From Clostridiales bacterium (lineage in GTDB: Bacteria; Bacillota; Clostridia; Oscillospirales; CAG-272), in contig JAEEYP010000063.1 of assembly GCA_016288155.1 (NCBI GenBank), positions 62,001-126,000 of the forward strand: a stretch of 64,000 bases of DNA. The letters run 5' to 3'. The notes under the pieces are model-generated. The model did no database searches. It saw only the letters and a list, made by a program, of their open reading frames with translations, and was not told the origin of the DNA. Below, piece by piece: positions 57,829 to 64,000 of the stretch. The position numbers and the translations under genes were made by a program. Positions within the stretch are counted from its first letter, which is position 1. Each line of letters starts with the position of its first letter.

Positions 57829-58692
57829 TCACCGCCGTGAGATGGCAGCCGCGATCTCGGACGCGCATTCGTCCGGATCGAAAATGTCCAGCTGGACGTC
57901 CAGCCCATGCTGCCGCATGGCATACAGGAGTTCCGTTGTCTGCGGCACGTCGAGATGGGCTGCCCACAGTTTCTCCGGCTGGCTGAAAACTTCGCGCGGC
58001 GTTCCGTCCATAAGGATATGACCGCGGTCCATGACGATCACACGGTCTGCTCTGACCGCCTCTGTCATATAGTGTGTTATATGGAGCACCGTGATATGCT
58101 CCTCCCGGTTCAGCTTTTCGATGATATCCATGACCTCACGCCGGCCGACGGGATCGAGCATCGCCGTGCTCTCATCGAAGATGATACAGCTGCGGCGCAT
58201 GGCGATGATGCCCGCAATGGCGACGCGCTGCTTCTGCCCGCCGGACAGTTTGTGCGGCGCATGACGGGCATATTCCGTCATCCCGACCATGGCGAGCGCT
58301 TCGTCGACGCGCCGACGGATCTCCTCCGGGGGCAATCCGAGATTCTCCGGTCCGAAAGCAACGTCTTCCTCCACAACGGTCGCCACGATCTGATTGTCGG
58401 GATTTTGAAAAGCCATCCCGACCTCGCGGCGCGCGCGGAGGACGTCTTCCTCTGTGATATCGTCGGTACTCATGTTCCGCCCGCGGAGCCATACACTGCC
58501 TTCGTCAGGAAACAGGATCAGACTGAGCATCTTTGCCAGTGTGGATTTTCCGCTTCCGTTATGCCCGAGAATGGCGACGAACGAGCCTTCTTCCACGGAA
58601 AAACTGATATGATCGAGTGCGCGGTGAGGAGCGGCGCCCTCCTCCGTCGGATAGGAATACGACAGATTCTCGACCCTGAAGCATTCGCTCAT
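57829..58692 (-). CDS. ecfA1: ECF transporter ATPase EcfA1
   Basis: ABC ATPase of 287 residues. Walker A GHNGSGKST, Q-loop AFQNPDNQIVATVVEEDVAFG, signature LSGGQKQRVAIAGI, Walker B CIIFDESTAMLD and switch histidine HITHYM. The DNQIVA.VVE.DVAFGPENLG stretch identifies EcfA1. Its start overlaps the stop of the RlmI-like gene. Confidence 0.95.
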   Translation of the reverse strand: MSECFRVENLSYSYPTEEGAAPHRALDHISFSVEEGSFVAILGHNGSGKSTLAKMLSLILFPDEGSVWLRGRNMSTDDITEEDVLRARREVGMAFQNPDNQIVATVVEEDVAFGPENLGLPPEEIRRRVDEALAMVGMTEYARHAPHKLSGGQKQRVAIAGIIAMRRSCIIFDESTAMLDPVGRREVMDIIEKLNREEHITVLHITHYMTEAVRADRVIVMDRGHILMDGTPREVFSQPEKLWAAHLDVPQTTELLYAMRQHGLDVQLDIFDPDECASEIAAAISRR

Positions 58693-59585
58693 GCGGTCAC
58701 CACCTTTCCTTCCCAGCGCACAGAGGCACCTGCGGGAAGGATAAGTCCGTTTTCCTCCACGACCAGTCCGAGCTCTCCGCACGTTACGTTGCCGTCTGAG
58801 ATCCCGGCAGTGCGCATGCTTTCCTGCAGCATGTATGCCATAGAAGCCGGGGAAAGCCCGGCCGTGTAGGAATTGATGAGAAAGAACAGCGGTCGGTCAC
58901 TGAGGAGCAGTACCGTGCGGGAGATCAGCTCGTAGGCGCATTCTTCCAGTTTCCATACTTCACCGCTCGGACCGCGTCCGTAGGACGGCGGATCCATGAT
59001 GATCCCGTCGTATCGGCTGCCGCGGCGGATCTCCCGCTCCACGAATTTCCGGCAGTCATCCACCAGATAACGGACCGGTGCGTCAGCCAGACCGGACAAG
59101 CGCAGGTTTTCCTTTGCAGCGTTCACCATGCCGCGGGAGGCATCCACATGACAAACAGACGCGCCGGCGGCGGCCGCCGCCGCGGTCGCGCCGCCCGTAT
59201 AAGCGAACAGATTCAGTACCCGCGGTGCGGTCTCCGGCCGTACGGAGCGTGCGGAACGGATCCTTGCGGAAAACCAATCCCAGTTGACGGCCTGTTCCGG
59301 AAACAGACCGGTATGCTTGAAACCCATCGGACGGAGCTGAAAGGTGAGCGATCCGTAACGGATGTTCCAGGCGGAGGGCATCCGTGCGACGACCCAACTT
59401 CCGCCGCCGGAGGAGGAACGGCGGTACACACCGTCCGGATTTTGCCACAGGGGATTTTTGCGCGGCGTATCCCACAGTATCTGCGGATCCGGGCGGATCA
59501 GGATATACTTTCCCCATCGTTCCAAGCGCTCGCCGCCCGATGCGTCGAGCAGAGCGTATTCTTTCCATTGATCGCTGATAAACAT
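58689..59585 (-). CDS. RlmI-like class I SAM methyltransferase
   Basis: A 298-residue enzyme similar to 23S rRNA m5C methyltransferases of the RlmI/RlmK group but without their N-terminal PUA domain. It has GLFPEQAVNWDWF, motif I VLNLFAYTGGATAAAAAAGA, HVDASRGMVNAAKEN and the motif IV IIMDPPSYGRGPSGEVWKLE. The ATG at 59585 is seven bases after ruvC. Target RNA is unproven. Confidence 0.87.
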   Translation of the reverse strand: MFISDQWKEYALLDASGGERLERWGKYILIRPDPQILWDTPRKNPLWQNPDGVYRRSSSGGGSWVVARMPSAWNIRYGSLTFQLRPMGFKHTGLFPEQAVNWDWFSARIRSARSVRPETAPRVLNLFAYTGGATAAAAAAGASVCHVDASRGMVNAAKENLRLSGLADAPVRYLVDDCRKFVEREIRRGSRYDGIIMDPPSYGRGPSGEVWKLEECAYELISRTVLLLSDRPLFFLINSYTAGLSPASMAYMLQESMRTAGISDGNVTCGELGLVVEENGLILPAGASVRWEGKVVTA

Positions 59586-59592
59586 CCGATGT

Positions 59593-60123
59593 TTATTCCT
59601 CTTTTGGGATCCCGCCGATGACGGTCGGACGGTTGAAGTATTTTTCCAAAGCCGATGCACCGCTATGCGCATGGCAGACGGCGATCGCCAGCGCGTCCGC
59701 CGCGTCGTCAGGACGGGGGATCTGCTTCAATCCGAGAAGCGAGGCCGTCATTGTCATGACTTGCTTTTTTTCCGCCTTGCCGTACCCGACGACGGCGGAT
59801 TTTACCTGCATCGGCGTGTATTCATAAATCGATACGCCGTGTTTTGCGGCGCAGACGAGGAGCACGCCGCGCGCTTCCGCGACAACGATCCCCGTCGTGA
59901 CGTTTGTTTGCCAGAACAGTTCCTCTATCGCCATTGCATCGGGACGGTATCGGTCCAATAATTCCGCCAGCCCGTCGTAGATCTGCGACAGCCGTTCATC
60001 AACGGGAAGTCCCGCTTCCGTCCGGATCGTGCCGTAAGCGAGCGTATGAAAACGGGAAGCGGCATATTCCACAGCCCCCCATCCTACGGTCGCCAGACCG
60101 GGATCGACTCCGAGAATGACCAT
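59593..60123 (-). CDS. ruvC: Holliday junction resolvase RuvC
   Basis: A 176-residue endonuclease resolving four-way recombination junctions. The four acidic residues are placed as expected: GVDPGLATVGWG, IEELFWQTN, and the C-terminal DDAADALAIAVCH. GGAGG is close to the ATG, which lies 43 bases after the -10 of its promoter. ruvA and ruvB are not adjacent, unlike in many bacteria. Confidence 0.95.
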   Translation of the reverse strand: MVILGVDPGLATVGWGAVEYAASRFHTLAYGTIRTEAGLPVDERLSQIYDGLAELLDRYRPDAMAIEELFWQTNVTTGIVVAEARGVLLVCAAKHGVSIYEYTPMQVKSAVVGYGKAEKKQVMTMTASLLGLKQIPRPDDAADALAIAVCHAHSGASALEKYFNRPTVIGGIPKEE

Positions 60124-60165
60124 ATTTCCTCCGGGATCCAACAAATCACCACAATAATTCATATT

Positions 60166-60194
60166 ATTATAGCACATGCAGATCGGAATGTCAA
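60166..60194 (-). promoter_or_regulatory. Sigma-A promoter of the ruvC operon
   Basis: On the minus strand TTGACA (60189-60194), a 17-base spacer and TATAAT (60166-60171): full consensus. No SOS box of the Gram-positive CGAAC-N4-GTTCG type is seen next to it. Confidence 0.92.
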
Positions 60195-60305
60195 TTCTTT
60201 CCCTCAATCTGCGCGTCTGCGGATCGGTCTGCCACGTGAAATGAAAACGGCGCGGTCGTATCGGACTGCACCGCCATATTCGATTTTTGAACGTTCCAAA
60301 GGTAT

Positions 60306-61076
60306 TCAATGGTACACGGAAGGATTGGAATCATAGCGCAGGCACTCCGCCCCGGCATACAGGCTGCAAAACGCGGCAAGCGTATCGAGCACCGGCGATT
60401 CGGTATAGTAATGCCCTGCCTCAAGGATCATCAACCCTTCCTCCGCATAGTCAACGGCGTCATTGTATCCGATCTCACCGGTGATGAATGTATCGGCACC
60501 GGCTTCCATGGCAGCGCGCAAAAAATCTTTCCCGGAACCGCCGACCAATGCGATTTTTTTGGGGGGGCGGCTGCCCGTACGCCTCACGTGCGGTGCCCCC
60601 AGCATCCGTCCGATACAAGCGGCAAATTCACCGGGATCGTCCGGCATGGAGGCCGGACGGCGGGCAAGGCGTCCGAGCGTCGGGGATTCGGTATCTCCGA
60701 ACGTACCGCACGGTTCGAGCATGAGCCGGGATACGAGCGCGTCGTTGACGCCGTTCTCGGCGGCATCGAGGCGCGTGTGCAGAGAGAGAACGGCAACGCC
60801 GCTCTCCAGCGCCGCCATCGTTCGCATCCCTCCGAGCGAATCGGGGACGACGGCACGCAGGGGACGGAACAAAAGCGGGTGATGCGTAAGCAGCAATTCG
60901 CAGGAAGCAGCATTTGCCGCTTCTACCGCTGCGCGCGTCGCGTCAAGCGCCAACATGACGCGGCGCACTGCCGCGTCATGATTCCGGCAGACCATCAGTC
61001 CGTCGTTGTCCCATGCGCACGACAGCGAGCGGGGATACCGTTCCTCCAGTGCTTCGACCAGCGTTCTCAGTTTCAC
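60306..61076 (-). CDS. Nif3-like dinuclear metal-center protein (YqfO family, short form)
   Basis: A 256-residue protein with the Nif3 metal ligands in LLTHHPLLF (HHxxxF), the Asp/His of LSLHTRLDAAENGVND (HTxxD), and the late GHYYTE block (H-x2-x-E). The PII-like insert found in Bacillus YqfO is absent. The GTG at 61076 has GAGGAG nine bases upstream and is preferred to the longer ATG frame. It follows trmK, as usual. Bases 60554-60567 hold a C7A7 tract on the coding strand. Confidence 0.9.
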   Translation of the reverse strand: MKLRTLVEALEERYPRSLSCAWDNDGLMVCRNHDAAVRRVMLALDATRAAVEAANAASCELLLTHHPLLFRPLRAVVPDSLGGMRTMAALESGVAVLSLHTRLDAAENGVNDALVSRLMLEPCGTFGDTESPTLGRLARRPASMPDDPGEFAACIGRMLGAPHVRRTGSRPPKKIALVGGSGKDFLRAAMEAGADTFITGEIGYNDAVDYAEEGLMILEAGHYYTESPVLDTLAAFCSLYAGAECLRYDSNPSVYH

Positions 61077-61114
61077 GGTTTCAAACTCCTCTTTGAAGAT
61101 ACAAAAAAACAACG

Positions 61115-61834
61115 TTAAACGTTCGGCTGCGCTTCGGCGATCCGTCCCAATTCCGCGAGCAGCGCATCGTCTGCGGCGGTGTCCGCTCCGCCGCGGCGGA
61201 GCCCTTCCCTGCGCCGCCGGACCGCGTCGATCTCTCGCTGAAGATACGGCATAAACAGCGGCTCCTGTGCACCGCGGCGAATATGCGACTCGCCGAGAAG
61301 GAGCGCCGCGGGCGACAGCACGCGAGAAACGCCGTCATATACAACGGACATGCACGTATAGATCCTGCCGCCAGACGCGGCAAGACGTTCATCGATGATC
61401 CTGTAACCGGCACGCGCCAGGTATATGCGCAAATCGATCGCCGAGGACATAGGCTGGAGCACGGCACGGACGGGATCCGTGCGCGTATACGGCGCTTCGT
61501 CGAGGATCCGTGCGATCAGCTCGCCGCCCATCCCGCAGATGAGAAGTACCCGCACGCCGCGGGAAGCAAGATCCAGTGAGGATACGCCGTCGGCAAGAAT
61601 AAACACCATTCGATCCGCGCATCCCCATTTTTCCGCGTTCCTGCGGGCACGGTCGAGCGGCGGCGCATGGACGTCCGTCGCAACGGCGTATGGTGAGATC
61701 CCGCGCAGGATCAGCGAGATCGGCAGATAGGCGTGGTCCGTACCGACGTCACAGATCCGTTCCCCCATCCGGATGAAAGATGCTGCAAGCGCGAGGCGTG
61801 CATCAAGAAGCGGCGCGGCGCGTACAATACTCAT
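61115..61834 (-). CDS. trmK: tRNA (adenine22-N1)-methyltransferase
   Basis: Makes m1A22 in bacterial tRNAs. The 239-residue protein has the family opening RLALAASFIRMGERICDVGTDHAYLPISLI with SAM motif DVGTDHAYLP, VLLICGMGGELI and VLQPMSSAIDLRIYL, and a C-terminal coiled coil (LQREIDAVRRRREGL). It is upstream of nif3, the Bacillus yqfN-yqfO order. Confidence 0.94.
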   Translation of the reverse strand: MSIVRAAPLLDARLALAASFIRMGERICDVGTDHAYLPISLILRGISPYAVATDVHAPPLDRARRNAEKWGCADRMVFILADGVSSLDLASRGVRVLLICGMGGELIARILDEAPYTRTDPVRAVLQPMSSAIDLRIYLARAGYRIIDERLAASGGRIYTCMSVVYDGVSRVLSPAALLLGESHIRRGAQEPLFMPYLQREIDAVRRRREGLRRGGADTAADDALLAELGRIAEAQPNV

Positions 61835-61855
61835 ACAGACGTCTCCGAAAAGGAA

Positions 61856-61876
61856 AAAGCGGGGCGCGCCCGCTTT
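61856..61876 (-). terminator. Intrinsic terminator after the DUF1858 gene
   Basis: Eight-base stem (AAAGCGGG / CCCGCTTT) with loop GCGCG, followed on the minus strand by TTTTTCC-rich sequence. It lies between the DUF1858 stop and trmK. Confidence 0.82.
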
Positions 61877-61883
61877 CTTCCGA

Positions 61884-62087
61884 TCACTTTTTCGCTGCGA
61901 AATGCGCGTTCAGTTTTTCGACAAGCGCATCTGCATCGGTGCTGTGTAGGCGGCATGCTTCCTCGATAGACTCGCCTCTGGACGCCGGGCATCCGAGGCA
62001 GTGCAGCCCGATCTCGAAAAAGTACTCCGCGGTATCCTCATCGGCGTCGAGCACGTCGCCGATCACGCTTTTTCTTGTAACTACCAT
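61884..62087 (-). CDS. DUF1858 small protein with a paired-cysteine motif
   Basis: A 67-residue protein of unknown function, VVTRKSVIGDVLDADEDTAEYFFEIGLHCLGCPASRGESIEEACRLH. The CLGC pair in GLHCLGCP is the family hallmark and suggests redox or metal binding. GAGGAA is upstream of the ATG at 62087. It is placed between murA and its terminator. Confidence 0.9.
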   Translation of the reverse strand: MVVTRKSVIGDVLDADEDTAEYFFEIGLHCLGCPASRGESIEEACRLHSTDADALVEKLNAHFAAKK

Positions 62088-62139
62088 GATCCATTCCTCT
62101 TTTCGTTTGTGTTGTATTTTCCGTTTTGATTGACCGATA

Positions 62140-63435
62140 TCAGTTGGCACGCGGGAGCGCCTGCTCCGGATCCGGAATGACGACACGCTCGATGTCCGCG
62201 CCGATCCGCTGCAGTTTTCCGACGATATCGTCGTAACCGCGCTCGATCAGTCCGATCTCGGTGACTTCCGTCTCGCCGACGGCGACAAGACCGGCAATGA
62301 TCATAGCTACGCCCGCGCGAAGATCCACCGCCTTCACAGGCGCTCCGCGAAGCGGTTCTCCGCCCTCGACGATGGCGGTCCGTCCGTCGACCTTGATGGA
62401 GGCTCCCATGCGCCGCAACTCATCCACGTAACGGAAACGATTCTCATAAACGCCTTCCGTCAAATAACTGACGCCGGCTGCCTGAGAGAGAAGCACCGTC
62501 ATCTGCGGATGCATATCCGTCGGGAAACCGGGATAAGGATGCGTTTTGACGCTTGTACGGGAAAGCGGTCCGCTCCGACGCACGACGACGGCATCATCCT
62601 GATCCTCGACCTCGACGCCCATTTCTTCGAGTTTCGCGGTGATGGATTCCAGATGCTTCGGGATGACGTTGTCGATCCGGACACAACCGCCCGCCGCGGC
62701 AGCGGCGATCATGAAAGTGCCGGCTTCGATCATGTCGGGGATGATCGCATACGTGCAGCCGTGCAGCCGCTCGACGCCCTTGATGCGGATCATATCGGTG
62801 CCGGCTCCGCTGATATTTGCGCCGCAGGTGTTGAGAAAGTTTGCCAAGTCGACGATATGCGGCTCACGCGCCGGATTGTCGATCACGGTGGTACCCGCCG
62901 CTGTCACGGCGGCAAGCATGATATTGATCGTGGCGCCGACGGAGACGATGTCGAAGAAAATGTTCGTACCGACAAGGCGTCCGCCTTCGGCCTCGATGGA
63001 AATATTGCCGTTCTCCAGTTCCACTGTGCCGCCGAGCGCCTGAAGCCCTTTGATATGCTGATCGATCGGACGCTCACCGAAATCACATCCGCCGGGGAAA
63101 CCGACCTTTGCGCGACCGAAACGTCCCAACTCGGAACCGAGCAGATAGTAGGACGCACGCATCTTCCGGAAAAGTTCAGGCGATACGCCTTCAATGTCCA
63201 TATGCGTGCAGTCGATCTCGTACGTATCGCGGGAAAGCATCCGGATCTTCGCTCCCATTTCCCGCAGGATCTCAAAGGAGATTGCTACGTCGCGGACGCT
63301 CGGTATGTTTTCAATGACGCATTTGCTGCCGACGAGTACGGTGGCGTAAATGATCGGAAGCGCGGCGTTTTTCATGCCGCTGATCTCAACGCTGCCAAGA
63401 AGCGGCTTTCCGCCGCGGACAACGATCTTTTCCAT
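62140..63435 (-). CDS. murA: UDP-N-acetylglucosamine 1-carboxyvinyltransferase
   Basis: First committed step of peptidoglycan synthesis, transferring enolpyruvate to UDP-GlcNAc; target of fosfomycin. The 431-residue protein has SGMKNAALPI at 19-28 and the active-site loop VGFPGGCDFGERPID with the fosfomycin-reactive cysteine C117. The usual TDMHPQMTVLLSQA C-terminal block is also present. The ATG at 63435 has no good ribosome-binding site; an AAAGGA lies about 35 bases upstream before a hairpin. The longer frame back to 63714 overlaps the neighbour and is rejected. Confidence 0.95.
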   Translation of the reverse strand: MEKIVVRGGKPLLGSVEISGMKNAALPIIYATVLVGSKCVIENIPSVRDVAISFEILREMGAKIRMLSRDTYEIDCTHMDIEGVSPELFRKMRASYYLLGSELGRFGRAKVGFPGGCDFGERPIDQHIKGLQALGGTVELENGNISIEAEGGRLVGTNIFFDIVSVGATINIMLAAVTAAGTTVIDNPAREPHIVDLANFLNTCGANISGAGTDMIRIKGVERLHGCTYAIIPDMIEAGTFMIAAAAAGGCVRIDNVIPKHLESITAKLEEMGVEVEDQDDAVVVRRSGPLSRTSVKTHPYPGFPTDMHPQMTVLLSQAAGVSYLTEGVYENRFRYVDELRRMGASIKVDGRTAIVEGGEPLRGAPVKAVDLRAGVAMIIAGLVAVGETEVTEIGLIERGYDDIVGKLQRIGADIERVVIPDPEQALPRAN

Positions 63436-63534
63436 ATATTTATATTGCCAATCCGCCGAAAGCGGAATTCCTTTCGCGTAATACCGGATCATGGAAACAG
63501 AAACGGATCTGTATCGACTGCGGAAATTATGCTT

Positions 63535-63540
63535 ATTATA
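63535..63540 (-). promoter_or_regulatory. Possible -10 element upstream of murA
   Basis: A TATAAT on the minus strand lies 100 bases before the murA start in the 206-base gap 63436-63641. No acceptable -35 is seen at 17 bases (TTTTTT). The rest of this gap shows no other gene or clear signal. Confidence 0.4.
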
Positions 63541-63641
63541 TTGTACCCGTTTGACGCAAAAAATGAAAGAGGGTATGCGCCGTATTTTCACATTATTTAC
63601 AAATCGAGTCAAAAGAAACAACAACAAACAGTATACACTTG

Positions 63642-64000
63642 TCAATTTGTGTACAAACTGCCGTCTATTGCGTTGACGATCATATGTGTTCCGCTTCCAA
63701 ACAGCGTATCCCATGCCGGAATCAGGTAAAAGCGGTCAGCGGATGCGTGGAAATACACGGTATAGCAAATGTTCAGCGACTCGATCCAGACCGGAAATTT
63801 CCCCGGTGTGATCCGGTTCTTCATACTGTACAGTATATTGATCTGATCGAGCAAATGTGCAGAGATCGTTTCCTGCGGTTCGGCGAAGCACCATGCGCCC
63901 TCCATGCGAATGAGCTGTCCGTCGCGCACAGCCGCCGTGGCGGTCAGATTCACGATCCGCGTGCCGCGTACGTACTGCGACATTTCGCACCAGGCGATCC
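63642..64000 (-). CDS. C-terminal fragment of a probable YycI/YycH-like extracytoplasmic protein
   Basis: The last 119 codons of a gene entering from beyond the window. The stretch reads IAWCEMSQYVRGTRIVNLTA... with beta-rich DGQLIRMEGAWCFAEPQE and LNICYTVYFHASADRFYLIPAWDTLFG...VNAIDGSLYTN. The final PAW...VNAxxG pattern is common in the YycH/YycI and PepSY-like regulatory exported proteins. An ORF start at 63983 is not real, since the frame continues upstream. Assignment is tentative. Confidence 0.55.
   Translation of the reverse strand, partial: IAWCEMSQYVRGTRIVNLTATAAVRDGQLIRMEGAWCFAEPQETISAHLLDQINILYSMKNRITPGKFPVWIESLNICYTVYFHASADRFYLIPAWDTLFGSGTHMIVNAIDGSLYTN

Noticed and set aside
1-64000. 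tRNA, rRNA, CRISPR arrays, insertion sequences or prophage
   Set aside because: No cloverleaf, repeat-spacer series, transposase, integrase or terminal inverted repeat was seen by eye; a covariance search for RNAs was not possible here.

Overview
The window reads as a chromosomal segment of a low-copy, high-GC endospore-forming member of the Clostridia (Bacillota). The evidence is the sporulation genes sigK (uninterrupted), spoIIID, gerW/ytfJ and a pdaA-type cortex deacetylase; Gram-positive gene orders such as scpA-scpB-DUF2953-gerW-dacF-rluB, holB-ricT-trmN6-rsmI, ecfA1-ecfA2-ecfT-truA, der-plsY and trmK-nif3; strong Shine-Dalgarno sites; and many sigma-A promoters with exact 17-base spacers. 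I cannot place it below class from sequence alone; an uncultured Oscillospirales or Christensenellales-like lineage would fit. Coding density is very high. No gap without a gene exceeds 300 bases, and I see no tRNA, rRNA, CRISPR array, insertion sequence or phage gene.

Layout. 1-1.6 kb: argH (partial) and argG. 1.7-3.3 kb: two polysaccharide deacetylases ending in a palindromic terminator shared with the opposing operon. 3.3-13.5 kb (minus): lon, engB, lysA, site-2 protease, scpA, scpB, DUF2953, gerW, dacF, rluB and a GNAT-like gene. 13.6-18.2 kb (plus): a signal-anchored unknown, a GNAT gene, rqcH and tmcAL. 18.3-24 kb: DUF378, a HAD phosphatase, sigK, then tatD-metG-nagA. 24.1-28.2 kb (minus): holB-ricT, a self-contained ferredoxin gene, trmN6-rsmI. 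28.3-37.2 kb (plus): DUF512 radical-SAM protein, lipoprotein, der, plsY, a methyltransferase-PHP open frame, and an aldolase/dehydrogenase.

37.2-45.5 kb is the most unusual envelope region. Two paralogous gene pairs, each a membrane-anchored phosphodiester glycosidase (NAGPA) followed by a single-span extracytoplasmic protein, lie on either side of a GT2-GtrA fusion and a CapA-family lipoprotein, under divergent overlapping promoters. 45.6-48.2 kb (plus): spoIIID, coaX, a vitamin ECF S-component with a structured leader, and a flavodoxin-like protein. 48.2-60.2 kb (minus): ruvC, an RlmI-like methyltransferase, ecfA1-ecfA2-ecfT, truA, DUF5711, cvpA-like, a ClpE-like unfoldase, and an 888-residue P-type-ATPase-like protein that has lost all its catalytic signatures. 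60.3-64 kb (minus): trmK-nif3, murA, DUF1858 and the 3-prime end of a probable YycI/YycH-like gene.

The best candidates for something undescribed are (i) the intact but catalytically degenerate P-type ATPase coupled to a ClpE-like unfoldase, (ii) the duplicated NAGPA/anchor module, and (iii) the stop-less junction between a GSTCD-like methyltransferase and a PHP protein with a strong internal ribosome-binding site.
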